Position numbers and translations under genes: made by a program
In this document: positions 1 to 8,540 of the stretch, piece by piece
How positions within the stretch are numbered: position 1 is the first letter of the stretch
Layout: the number at the start of each line of letters is the position of its first letter
Source: an uncultured Myxococcales bacterium
Lineage (GTDB): Bacteria > Myxococcota_A > Bradymonadia > UBA7976 > VGTA01
DNA length: 55,275 bases
Assembly: GCA_937146725.1 (NCBI GenBank)
Contig: CAKZRU010000089.1
Location: 1 to 55,275 of the forward strand
Direction: 5' to 3'
The notes under the pieces: model-generated
Told to the model about the DNA's origin: nothing
The model's database searches: none
Seen by the model: only the letters and a program-made list of their open reading frames with translations

Positions 1-2005
1 CACCCAAGTTCTCTGTGCCTGTAAGCCAAGGTGTCATCCATTGTACTGCACTTGCTTCAGGATAGGTTTCTTCAACGGGTAGTTCTTGGTCAATGTTATA
101 CAAAAGAGCCTTATCCGCACAGTAAACTCGCGTGGTATGGTTAGCATCCAATACACTTATTGCATGCGCTTGACAGGGCAAAGCCAACTTAACCCATTCA
201 TCGTTAATACGTTGGTTTTGTAATAAGTATGCTTGGCCATTTTGATCGTGCCCAATCGCCGAAACAAGCGACAAATAATTTGAAAAATGACTTATGCTTT
301 TAATGTCGGCCCATTGAGTGCGCAAGGTGGCTTCTCCACCATTGGTTGAAAAAGAAAATAACCGAGCAGAGTTTTGAGAGGCAACCATGACCAAAGCACC
401 AATTTCACTATCGCCGGTAAACCAATTGTAGTCTGGAAAGAGTACATCGCTTAAGCGACTGGTTACAGCGTCTCCCTGCACACAGCATAATTGATTTTGA
501 GGTTGGCCATCACAGTCATGATCAATTGCATCACAGCGCTCTGGGCTCACCAGACATAACTCATCCTCTGGTGCTACCGATGGAAGTCGAAAGCTTGTCC
601 ATTCGCTTTCTTCTAAAGGCTTGATACTTAGAGAGGCCGTATTCTCATTCCAATACAGTAAGCTTGGCCTATTGCTTGGGTTTTCAATTAACCCAAAGAT
701 TTCCTCAGCTGTTTGCTGTTCAAAATTATACTTGCCATATGCTGTGATTAAACTCCATTGAGTATCTTCTCTGACCATCAATACTTGTGGAGCTTCTGAT
801 TTGATGAGCCAACGGTCTATAGTGCCATCGGCAAGTGATAAAGCTTCATCTGTCGCAAGTCTTGCAAAAGGAGTTTCGGCTTGGCTTTGTATCGAGGCAA
901 AAAGAGGATCAACACTACGACCTGGCGTACCAGACCACATCCACAAACCAATCCCTCTTGGTGTGTCTTCTGAGGAACGTAATAATCTACCCAAAACTTT
1001 TACTTCAAAATCATCACTCAATAACACTGAGTTGGGCTGACTATGACAATGCCATGCGTGATGTAAACCACTTTGCTCATTCAGCATATGACATTGGCCT
1101 TGCTCCGTGGCAAGAATCCAAGAGCCTAGACCTCTTGAAAGAGCAGTAGGTTTTGAGACTCCACTATGATCTTCAGATAGATCAGACCAATTGCCATCAC
1201 GAGTAAAGCGCCAAGCGAGCGGATCTTCTTTAACAATATCAATGATTTGTTCATTATTTTGTGAGTCGTTCTCATCTTGTGAGTCGTTCTCATCTTGTGA
1301 CTCGTTCTCATCTTGTGACTCGTTCTCATCTGCTGGTTCACTGCCTTGCCAAAGACTTCCCAAAACCAATGCACCACCATCTCCTTTGGCGACTAAAAGA
1401 TCATGCTTGATACCTAAGTTAATCTTTTCCGGAGAAACAAGATCAGCCCTTAAAGCAAAGCTTTCTTGATTTTCTGTGCTAACTAAGAAATAGGGAGGAG
1501 TGCTTTCCAAAGCCACAAGCTTAATCATTGAAGCTTGCTCAATTTCAGCAAGATCAAACCAAGGCTCAGCTTGTATGCTTAAATCCTCTTGCGCTTGCTC
1601 AAGTTCTTCTTGAGTCAGTTCTGCTCTATAAAGTCGTTGATCAAATCGCCAAACCACAATCAGTCCATTAGAAGTCTGTAAAAAAGCTCTTTCATCCACC
1701 TGAGGCATAGGCAGAGCTTCTGGCAAACCGCTCATGTCAACTTCGGGTAATTCTGCATCGGTGATCTCAGCATCTAAATTGATCATTTGATCAAAACTAA
1801 TGTCAGTCTGGTTCACCTCTTGATCTGTGGACATTTGCGCATCATTGCCATCCAAATACATATCGCTTTGCTCAAAGGTTTTAACGACTTGTGGGTCACA
1901 AGCGATTTGAAAGACTGCTAAAGACATAAAAACGACCAACGTAGAGGTAATCCTACTTGATCTAACTGACCGAACATTTCGATCATTGATTGAAGTACTG
2001 TTCAT
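1..2005 (-). CDS. Large secreted lipoprotein of unknown function, 3' end beyond the window
   Basis: The frame stays open from an ATG at 2005 to the left edge, giving at least 668 residues; I translated it by eye. The N-terminus is basic and then hydrophobic, ending in a relaxed lipobox around FQIAC, so a lipid-anchored periplasmic or surface protein is likely. A Gln/Asp-rich linker follows. Around nt 1256-1330 lie four copies of an 18-bp unit encoding DENESQ or DENDSQ. The rest is rich in Trp, Ser and acidic residues. A short Cys segment near nt 470-560 (C-x-VSPERCDAIDHDCDG type) resembles the Cys/Asp-rich motifs of myxobacterial surface proteins. No enzymatic motif was recognised. It is divergent from the thioesterase gene across a 384-bp gap. 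Confidence 0.8.
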   Translation of the reverse strand, partial: MNSTSINDRNVRSVRSSRITSTLVVFMSLAVFQIACDPQVVKTFEQSDMYLDGNDAQMSTDQEVNQTDISFDQMINLDAEITDAELPEVDMSGLPEALPMPQVDERAFLQTSNGLIVVWRFDQRLYRAELTQEELEQAQEDLSIQAEPWFDLAEIEQASMIKLVALESTPPYFLVSTENQESFALRADLVSPEKINLGIKHDLLVAKGDGGALVLGSLWQGSEPADENESQDENESQDENDSQDENDSQNNEQIIDIVKEDPLAWRFTRDGNWSDLSEDHSGVSKPTALSRGLGSWILATEQGQCHMLNEQSGLHHAWHCHSQPNSVLLSDDFEVKVLGRLLRSSEDTPRGIGLWMWSGTPGRSVDPLFASIQSQAETPFARLATDEALSLADGTIDRWLIKSEAPQVLMVREDTQWSLITAYGKYNFEQQTAEEIFGLIENPSNRPSLLYWNENTASLSIKPLEESEWTSFRLPSVAPEDELCLVSPERCDAIDHDCDGQPQNQLCCVQGDAVTSRLSDVLFPDYNWFTGDSEIGALVMVASQNSARLFSFSTNGGEATLRTQWADIKSISHFSNYLSLVSAIGHDQNGQAYLLQNQRINDEWVKLALPCQAHAISVLDANHTTRVYCADKALLYNIDQELPVEETYPEASAVQWMTPWLTGTENLG
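1256..1330 (-). repeat. 18-bp in-frame tandem repeat (DENESQ/DENDSQ, four units)
   Basis: Four tandem 18-bp units encode an acidic, Gln-containing hexapeptide inside the partial lipoprotein. Two units read DENESQ and two DENDSQ. Copy-number change would keep the frame, so this is probably a length-variable linker. Confidence 0.8.
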
Positions 2006-2389
2006 GTTTGCCTTCTTTTTAGCTTTGGTTTAATGGCGCGCAATCCATATGCTAGCAGAGTATAAAAGTCTCCTATACTATAGTTTATGACTTAGTATCT
2101 ACTTTCATGTTTAAGTAATTTCTGACCAAAGTTCATGTTCACTCATTATTCGAGTGACTCGCTTCACGGACTTGCGATCAAGGAAAACTCACACTATATA
2201 GCTACGTTTAGTATATTCATCATTAAGTGATCTCTGATATATTTAGCCAGTCGCTTTTGATTGTTTTGAGTTCAAAAACAAGTCATGTACACGATATGCA
2301 TGATACCAAATCTTAGTTACGAGTATCTTGATAAAGAATGATAGTTAAAAAGCAGAAAACATACATCTTGCAAGGGTAATAAGTTAGTT
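2006..2389. other. Divergent intergenic region, 384 bp, no gene seen
   Basis: AT-rich gap between the minus-strand lipoprotein and the plus-strand thioesterase, which must hold promoters for both. The one dyad I could define is an 11-bp odd palindrome, CTATACTATAG at 2073-2083, which contains TATACT/TATAGT -10-like hexamers on both strands. I could not assign a convincing -35/-10 pair. No RNA gene or terminator was recognised. Confidence 0.4.
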
Positions 2390-2878
2390 ATGGCAGCAAA
2401 AGATCATTCCAATGAGCATGAAAATGATCATGCAAGTTACAGCGAAGCCGAATTGATCGAAATTATGGAAGAAAGACTTCCCTTCAATAAATATTTGGGA
2501 GTTAAGGTTGAGCATTTTAGCCGTGGAGATACTACGATTAAACTTGAACCTCGCAAGGAGTTTACCGGAGACCCAGGAAGACCGGCTTTGCATGGTGGAG
2601 TGATTGCTACCCTTGCCGATACATCTGCCGGTCTTGCAGTATTTACGATTCTAAACAAACCATCCACCACAAGCACCATTGATCTTAGGGTGGATTATCT
2701 AAGACCAGGCAATATTGATCAATGCTTATATGCTCGTTCTCAGGTACTTAGAAATGGGAGTAGGGTGTGCTTTACTCAAACTACCTTATACCAGAGTTCT
2801 ATCGATAAACCGATTGCTGTATCATCAGCAACATACAGTATTGTACCTCATAAAGATCTAACAACTCCTCATAGCTGA
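2390..2878 (+). CDS. PaaI-type hotdog-fold thioesterase
   Basis: This 162-residue protein matches small acyl-CoA thioesterases of the 4HBT/PaaI superfamily, which hydrolyse acyl- or aryl-CoA in the cytoplasm. The family signature is clear: LHGGVIATLADTSAGLA (about residues 65-81) is the hotdog helix with its His-Gly-Gly turn and the acidic catalytic Asp, followed by the strand segment STIDLRVDYLRPG. The first 20 residues are His/Glu/Asp-rich and outside the domain. Length is typical for the family plus a short N-terminal extension. There is no clear Shine-Dalgarno before the ATG, so an internal start is possible. Substrate cannot be inferred; the gene stands about 120 bp before an envelope gene row and need not be linked to it. 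Confidence 0.85.
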   Translation: MAAKDHSNEHENDHASYSEAELIEIMEERLPFNKYLGVKVEHFSRGDTTIKLEPRKEFTGDPGRPALHGGVIATLADTSAGLAVFTILNKPSTTSTIDLRVDYLRPGNIDQCLYARSQVLRNGSRVCFTQTTLYQSSIDKPIAVSSATYSIVPHKDLTTPHS

Positions 2879-2985
2879 GGTAAAAGTTTAGAGTTTTGAT
2901 TGATTTCACAAAAATACATACGCATAACTCACTATTGAGCCTGCACTTTTGATTGGTGCATGTAGGAAAAAGTCTCACTCTTGTT

Positions 2986-2992
2986 AAGGAGG
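2986..2992 (+). promoter_or_regulatory. Strong Shine-Dalgarno fixing a TTG start
   Basis: AAGGAGG lies 6 nt before the TTG at 2999. It falls inside the longest open frame, which could be opened at 2981, so the real start must be downstream of it. Starting at 2999 also gives a normal signal peptide. Confidence 0.75.
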
Positions 2993-2998
2993 ATCACT

Positions 2999-4561
2999 TT
3001 GTGGTCTTTAATGCTTAGTCTTAGTTTACTTGCACTCAGCCCCGCCGCACCAAGTTTATGGCATTTTGAAGGGCCTCTTGCCTTTCGCGCTCAAGAGTGG
3101 ATTCAAAGCCAATATGGCGATAGTCTCACCGATCATCTTTTTGATGAAATCGCTCTTGAACGACATCTTTCTTCCTTAGAGAAAGATCCACAATTAAAGC
3201 ATCTTAATCATCTACAGGACTGTTTGGTTTCAAGACTAGATCAAAGTGCTACAGCTACTTGTGATATTGATCGCTTACTCTTAGATGAGGCTCAACTCGG
3301 TGGTCATGTGTACTTTTATGCATCTGTACAAGGTGCCGAGTTCACTGTTAAACTTTTGGTGAATCAGCTTAATCAAAAAACTGTGCTCTACGAAGAAAAA
3401 GCGACAGATTTGAAACTTGCTGGTCGCAAAGTGATTGAGCGTGCTTTTGCTATGGGTCGTTATGAGATTAGTGGTGCACCATCAACAGCAAATATATTTA
3501 TTGATGGAGTAAAAGTAGGGCAAGGCAATGGATCTTTTGTGGTGAGCACCGGTACTCACCAAGTCAAGGTCACCGCTCCAGACTTTCAAGACTATATCGC
3601 TCAGTTTAAAGTTAAATCAGGACAGCGTTTTAGTGAGAATATCAAGATGGCAAGTGCTCTTTCTATCTTGGATCTTAAAATCTTACACAAAGAAGAACTA
3701 CAAGATCTGAAACTAAAAGTTGATGATCAAGAGTTGAGTGAAGAACAATACCTAAATGCCTATGAAATGAAGCCTGGTAAGCATCGTGTCGTAATTACGG
3801 CTAAAGACCGGGAGCCTATCGATAAAGAAATAGAATTAGCACCTGGCGAAAAAGGGGCACTCGTGGTCAACCTTCAGTATGATCGACCACTGTGGAAAAT
3901 TGCTCTAAATACGCCTCATCCTGATACAAAATATGGACGGCAGCAAATCTCTATTCGCTTGCAAAGCCAAAGTATTAGAGCCGGTGCTTGGTCAGGAGAG
4001 GTAAGTGGCTTTGAAACATACCCCTTAGAAAAAATTAACGCCCAAACGGAAAAAATGAATGGCCTTGGTTTTGATGTAAGCTTTGCCTGGCTGGTTAGAG
4101 AAGAACTAGGTTTAGGCCCAATGCGCTTAGATTTAATTGGATATAACTTTGAGCGAAGTGGAAATAGTAAGGTTGGCGAAACACTGAAACTTGATAATAG
4201 CACAGTCATGTCTGTTCAAAAGCAACATGAGCTTAAGTCTCTACACAGACACAAGTTTAGATTAGGATGGGTTGGCTACCAACTGCCCATGTGGCGTGTT
4301 ACACCTTATATCCAAGGTGGTTTTCTGTGGGTATATGAACGAGGCGAAATCAGTAAAATCTCAACCGGTGAAAGTGGTATAGTCACCCGTCATGGTATGC
4401 GCTTTGGTTGGGAACTTGGCCTTGATTATCGCATTACCCCGACTTGGGTCATTAAAGCCTCAATGACTAGTGATGTGTGGCCAGGTGAGCGCTCTGCCAT
4501 TCAAAGTATGATTGGTGGCGCTTTTGCCTTTGATGCACTCACTTCTCCACTTCTTCGTTAA
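2999..4561 (+). CDS. PEGA-domain envelope protein with barrel-like C-terminus
   Basis: Starting at TTG 2999 gives 520 residues beginning MWSLMLSLSLLALSPAAP, a signal peptide. Residues of about 140-215 carry a PEGA domain (YEISGAPSTANIFIDG, then G.GSFVVSTGTHQVKVTAPDFQDY), a surface/S-layer associated beta-sandwich named for its PEGA motif; a second, weaker PEGA-like stretch follows (MKPGKHRVVITAKDREP). The last 220 residues alternate polar and aromatic residues (PYIQGGFLWVYERGE, FGWELGLDYRITPTWVIKASM), as in outer-membrane beta-barrel strands. An envelope location is likely; the exact role is unknown. It is followed after 54 bp by a TPR-like secreted protein gene and may share its transcript. 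The stop codon lies in a 13-bp tandem duplication. Confidence 0.75.
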   Translation: MWSLMLSLSLLALSPAAPSLWHFEGPLAFRAQEWIQSQYGDSLTDHLFDEIALERHLSSLEKDPQLKHLNHLQDCLVSRLDQSATATCDIDRLLLDEAQLGGHVYFYASVQGAEFTVKLLVNQLNQKTVLYEEKATDLKLAGRKVIERAFAMGRYEISGAPSTANIFIDGVKVGQGNGSFVVSTGTHQVKVTAPDFQDYIAQFKVKSGQRFSENIKMASALSILDLKILHKEELQDLKLKVDDQELSEEQYLNAYEMKPGKHRVVITAKDREPIDKEIELAPGEKGALVVNLQYDRPLWKIALNTPHPDTKYGRQQISIRLQSQSIRAGAWSGEVSGFETYPLEKINAQTEKMNGLGFDVSFAWLVREELGLGPMRLDLIGYNFERSGNSKVGETLKLDNSTVMSVQKQHELKSLHRHKFRLGWVGYQLPMWRVTPYIQGGFLWVYERGEISKISTGESGIVTRHGMRFGWELGLDYRITPTWVIKASMTSDVWPGERSAIQSMIGGAFAFDALTSPLLR

Positions 4562-4580
4562 CTTCTCTCGTTAACTTCTC
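4555..4580 (+). repeat. 13-bp perfect tandem duplication over the stop codon
   Basis: The unit TCGTTAACTTCTC occurs at 4555-4567 and again at 4568-4580. The TAA of the PEGA gene (4559-4561) is in the first copy, and the second copy lies directly behind it. Confidence 0.9.
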
Positions 4581-4615
4581 AGCGACTTCGATATCTCGCT
4601 TAAAGGCATAGCTTT

Positions 4616-5767
4616 ATGATTCATTTGACTCAATACCGACCATGCAAGTTTATCACGATTTTGTTCTTATGCTTAGGTTTACAAGTGATCAACTCAAGCT
4701 GTCCCATTTCAGCAAGCGTAGCGCACGCAAAGAAAAGGGGTAAAAGAAGTAATACAAAACAATCGTCCAAGTTACATTTAGAGACTTGGCGTGACCAAGG
4801 AAAGCAACAATATCGAGCAGGAAATTATCGTGTAGCAAAGAACACCTTTATTAGGCTTGTTCAGCATAATTCTCGAGCTTACTCTGATTACTTGCTTCTT
4901 GCGCGAAGTGCAAATCGAGCAGAAGATTACATTGTCGCTTCGGTCGCTTATCAGATCTACTTTGAACTTGCTAAGTCCAAGGGTAAGCCGCAAGCTCGAA
5001 GCGAGTATACTGAGGTTAAGAAGTATGTATCTAATGGGATGGACAAAAGAAAGCGGAAAGCCCATAAGTCAAGATGCAATGAGGTTTTAAAGCTTATCAA
5101 GTCTGGTGAACTATTCGAAAAATCTGGTGCTTATGCAGCGATTAAAGACTTGCACCAAGAGGGGATTTTTGACCCAAGCCTAAACCGTATACATACCCAA
5201 TTTAAAAAAGCGCTTTTAGCAAAGCAAAGTAAGAGATTGTTGGCTGCTTTATCGGGGAATTCTGATCAAAAAGAACTTAGTCATTTTGTTAAAACCCTAA
5301 GTGCATGGGGCAAACAAAGTTGGGGGGATCAAGAGCGGGCAAAAACTGAAAGTATTGCCCTTGATACCTTTGTCAACCTACGCAAGTCTCCAGAACAGGG
5401 CATGGAGCAACTCACCGAACTCGTCAAAAGCAATTATGATTTGCCTCCAAAACTGCTTAGGACATCACAAATGCTTGCCTTGATGAATGCTAAACGACAC
5501 CAGGAAGTCTATCTGATGGCTGATGGACTTTTACGATCTCTCGAAGCCCAAACAACTCTTGATGAGCGCTCAAATAAAGACCAAAAAGACATTCAGGTAC
5601 TGCAAGCGATTAAGTTTAGCTACGGTCGTTTACTCAACAAGGAAGATAATCATGAGGTCTTAAGCCAAGCCCTGATGAGCACTCCAGCTAAAATCAAAGC
5701 ACAGCTAGAGACTATAAGCTTAAGCAAAAAAACAAGCAAAAAAACAAGCCAAAAGATAAGCAAATAA
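4616..5767 (+). CDS. Secreted TPR-like helical repeat protein, unknown function
   Basis: 383 residues. The start is basic/hydrophobic (FITILFLCLGLQVINSSC) with a likely cleavage at VAHA/KK, so export is expected. The early mature part reads like tetratricopeptide repeats: WRDQGKQQYRAGNYRVAKNTFIRLVQHN, then YLLLARSANRAEDYIVASVAYQIYF, matching the alternate Gly/Ala/Tyr pattern of TPR helices A and B. Later parts are helical and Lys/Glu-rich, ending in a Lys/Ser tail (KKTSKKTSQKISK). TPR proteins usually scaffold complexes; partners here may be the PEGA protein upstream and the unknown protein downstream, which follow with short gaps. No catalytic motif is visible. Confidence 0.65.
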   Translation: MIHLTQYRPCKFITILFLCLGLQVINSSCPISASVAHAKKRGKRSNTKQSSKLHLETWRDQGKQQYRAGNYRVAKNTFIRLVQHNSRAYSDYLLLARSANRAEDYIVASVAYQIYFELAKSKGKPQARSEYTEVKKYVSNGMDKRKRKAHKSRCNEVLKLIKSGELFEKSGAYAAIKDLHQEGIFDPSLNRIHTQFKKALLAKQSKRLLAALSGNSDQKELSHFVKTLSAWGKQSWGDQERAKTESIALDTFVNLRKSPEQGMEQLTELVKSNYDLPPKLLRTSQMLALMNAKRHQEVYLMADGLLRSLEAQTTLDERSNKDQKDIQVLQAIKFSYGRLLNKEDNHEVLSQALMSTPAKIKAQLETISLSKKTSKKTSQKISK

Positions 5768-5843
5768 GCATACTCACGATAAACAGATCTTTAGTTAGCT
5801 TGTTTGCTGATTCACATCGTTTTTGCTACTTCGGAGTCACAAT

Positions 5844-6842
5844 ATGAGCAAGGCTACAAGCAAAGAGTTATCAAGCTCAAATGATCAAACAAGCTCAAAT
5901 GATCAAACAAGCCAAATCAAATCACCAGATAGCTATCTTGACACAGCACTTTATGAACTTTTTCAACAGGTTCAAAAGCACTTTAGTTTTGAGGCTTCTA
6001 TCTTTACTTTAGAGCATGCTGAGATGTGGGTTCGTTTGGCGATTGTCGATGATACCATCGCTCAAAAACTCTATGATCAGTGTGCCTATGCCTTAGATTT
6101 AGAGGAAGAAACACACAACATCCTCTATCAAAAAGCATTAGCATTACATTACATAAGAGCTTTGGGTGCTCGTCAGCTAGTGAATAAGGTCGTCGAACAG
6201 CTTTCAAATGAATGGTTTGTGCTTAATAATCCTCTGTTTGAGCTCGAACTTGATTTTACTCAACAAGATCAGTCACAAGATCAGTCACAAGATCAGTCGA
6301 GTATGCATTCTCATTGGCACCAACAGCTGATCGAAGTCGAACATAAACGTGATGGCATTAGTCAGTTTCCACCTTTGACACGATTATATACGGCACCAAC
6401 CATGGCACAGACCGTATTAAACCTTGTTCATGAGATTGCGCTTGGTATCGATCCGATCAGAGCAAAGCTCGTTGGTATAGTGAGCGTATATTTAGCAAAC
6501 GATCATCAAGCAAATCCGGTCTCAAAAATGAGCCCAAATGAGCAAATTATGGCTCATTTAAGAACATGGTTATGGGATCAGTGGCGTAATGGAAGCCAAG
6601 ATGAGTTGATGCTTAGCATGGCCTATCACTGTGTTCTTAATCAGCCTAAGCGAGCTGAAAATCTTGCTCTTAGACTGGCTCTTGTTTCCCCAAACTTAGC
6701 GGAAAAAGCCTGTTATCACTTACAAGCACTTCCCGATGAGCAAAAATCTTTTTTTGCAAGCTCACTAGAAAAGCAACTTAAGCGAGTAGGAAAAATCAAG
6801 CTTTGGGTCGCCTGTCGTACTCTTCTTAAACTTAAAAGATAA
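5844..6842 (+). CDS. Cytoplasmic helical protein of unknown function
   Basis: The open frame extends up to a TTG at 5823, but the ATG at 5844 has GGAG (5833-5836) 7 nt before it, giving 332 residues. There is no signal peptide. The N-terminus has two SSNDQT units and a central low-complexity stretch has three DQSQ units (12-bp repeats near 6271-6300). The rest is predicted by eye to be alpha-helical with repeated Ala/Leu patterns (ALALHYIRALGARQLVNKVVEQL), possibly HEAT- or TPR-like solenoid. I do not recognise a family. It is the third gene of a same-strand row after the PEGA and TPR-like genes (76 bp gap) and ends 24 bp before the convergent HExxH gene. Confidence 0.6.
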   Translation: MSKATSKELSSSNDQTSSNDQTSQIKSPDSYLDTALYELFQQVQKHFSFEASIFTLEHAEMWVRLAIVDDTIAQKLYDQCAYALDLEEETHNILYQKALALHYIRALGARQLVNKVVEQLSNEWFVLNNPLFELELDFTQQDQSQDQSQDQSSMHSHWHQQLIEVEHKRDGISQFPPLTRLYTAPTMAQTVLNLVHEIALGIDPIRAKLVGIVSVYLANDHQANPVSKMSPNEQIMAHLRTWLWDQWRNGSQDELMLSMAYHCVLNQPKRAENLALRLALVSPNLAEKACYHLQALPDEQKSFFASSLEKQLKRVGKIKLWVACRTLLKLKR

Positions 6843-6866
6843 ACTTAAAACAAGTGAGTCCTTTAA

Positions 6867-8429
6867 TTAGCGATATCTAAAACCAATCAGTGGCTCTATA
6901 AAGGGAGCGGCCGTGTGCCATATAAGCGGATATACCAATATCAATGACTGATTGGATATAAGTTGATTCAGCCATTCTTGCGCTTTGATACAGGTATTGG
7001 CATCGTGAATTAGGTTTAACTTTGCCATCCAATGTTGAGCTTCTAAATAGATCTGTTCACATTGAGAAGTGAGATCTTGTGCTTGAGGGTTATCCTTCAA
7101 CTGCTTAAAGGCTGATAAGCTTTCGTTACTGACTATGGTGAAGCATCTTAACAACTCCCCCAAATCTCTAGCTTCATCTAGATTATTTTTAAGTTGAGGA
7201 CAGGCATCGGCAAAGGGAATGGCATCTAAATATGGGTGTGTAAGCACTAAGGTAGAACCACATAGTTCCTCAAGTCTTTGGCTCAAGGTCTGAGATAGGG
7301 CTTCGATTTCAGCTTTGATCTCAGTTCCACTCATATCGCTTTTGCTCTCGATCTGACTTGATAATTTTTGGAAGCGCTCGAGTAATTGATCTCGAGTATT
7401 GTTTAATAAGGTTAAGGCTTGTTCTTTAATCCTTTGTGTAAGCTGTAAGCGATGGCTTTTAAAAACCGAGAGCAATTCAGAAACCTTTAGTGCCTTACGC
7501 TGGATATAAAGTTGGCTACGAAGTTGGCTTGGATTCTTATGATAAAACCAAAACTCTCCTCGTAAGACTTCTCGCCAAGACTGTCTTAAGTCTGCAAAGC
7601 ATTTGATCGTCTTGCCTGAGGCCAACATCATAGGATCTGTAGGTATAAAGTCATTGATGAAATTATTGATATCATCTCGTCCCCAATAATGCCTCATCCA
7701 CTGTGGTGTGGTGTATAAATCAATTTTCTCCGAATAATTACTTTCCTCAATTAAAAAGGCTAAGGCTTCAACTCTTAAACCATTTTCCTTGGGCAAATAA
7801 GGCAAAGAACGTTCACCATCCAAATAAATACTCATAAGCCATTCGGCTCTTTGGTCTCGACTTAAACCACTTGCTTGTAAGCCTTTTAAAGCAGAAAAAG
7901 AAATCGCATGACTGCGATGAGCACCGCTTGGCCAAAAGTCTTGGAAAAATCTAGACTCAATCAAGGTTTCATGCCCCTCAATATCGCCAATATACACAGC
8001 ACATGCTTCAGCAAGAGCATGAAATAGGTGATGCTGGTGCACAGGTAAGAGCTTTAAACCACCACAAAGTCCAAACGCCGCCCAAATCGAATGAACGCAT
8101 TCATGAATAAGGTCATATAAAATCTTTACGCTCGCTCCATGCATACTTTGTAACCAACGATGATCATCAAAGGCACCCACACCAAATGCATACTCACTAA
8201 TAATAGGGGTCATTCCTGTAAAAGGGTTCCATTGCAATAACAACTGATCGCTTTCGGTGATCACTAAGTTTTTATGAGCTAAATGATCGTTTAGCTCAAT
8301 TAAGTCTGAGATAAGTGTAGGTAAGGGCCGTTCAATGCCAATGGCTGACAAGATTTCTTGAGCAGTGGAACACTGTCCTGGAATGAGTAAATATCGAGCA
8401 GCATACTCAACAAAAGCATCTTGATGCAT
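6867..8429 (-). CDS. Putative zinc metallopeptidase-like protein with HExxH motif
   Basis: 520 residues without signal peptide or membrane segment. ILYDLIHECVHSIW contains HExxH (H109, E110, H113) within a hydrophobic helix, and an acidic residue 28 positions on, in HALAEACAVY (E141), could be the third zinc ligand of a gluzincin. The second half is helical with a coiled-coil-like stretch (residues about 300-380) and no recognised domain. The surrounding sequence does not match a peptidase family I know; the motif alone is modest evidence, but the helix context and downstream Glu raise it. It is convergent with the gene ending at 6842 and divergent from the RCC1-like lipoprotein gene. Confidence 0.6.
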   Translation of the reverse strand: MHQDAFVEYAARYLLIPGQCSTAQEILSAIGIERPLPTLISDLIELNDHLAHKNLVITESDQLLLQWNPFTGMTPIISEYAFGVGAFDDHRWLQSMHGASVKILYDLIHECVHSIWAAFGLCGGLKLLPVHQHHLFHALAEACAVYIGDIEGHETLIESRFFQDFWPSGAHRSHAISFSALKGLQASGLSRDQRAEWLMSIYLDGERSLPYLPKENGLRVEALAFLIEESNYSEKIDLYTTPQWMRHYWGRDDINNFINDFIPTDPMMLASGKTIKCFADLRQSWREVLRGEFWFYHKNPSQLRSQLYIQRKALKVSELLSVFKSHRLQLTQRIKEQALTLLNNTRDQLLERFQKLSSQIESKSDMSGTEIKAEIEALSQTLSQRLEELCGSTLVLTHPYLDAIPFADACPQLKNNLDEARDLGELLRCFTIVSNESLSAFKQLKDNPQAQDLTSQCEQIYLEAQHWMAKLNLIHDANTCIKAQEWLNQLISNQSLILVYPLIWHTAAPFIEPLIGFRYR

Positions 8430-8540
8430 GATAAACCTCTACATTGAATTCTTAACAGATCGAATTGAGTTGTATGCTTTATGAAGACAACTTTTTGAGA
8501 TATAAAGCACTTATTTAGTCAAATCAAAAGGAGAGAAATC

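Noticed and set aside
1126..1380. Minus-strand frame of 84 residues with MRTSHK repeats
   Set aside because: It is the out-of-frame reading of the 18-bp repeat within the partial lipoprotein gene on the same strand; the lipoprotein frame is longer and has a signal peptide.
2981..2998. TTG at 2981 as start of the PEGA gene
   Set aside because: The AAGGAGG site lies inside that extension, and the downstream TTG at 2999 has proper spacing and gives a clean signal peptide.
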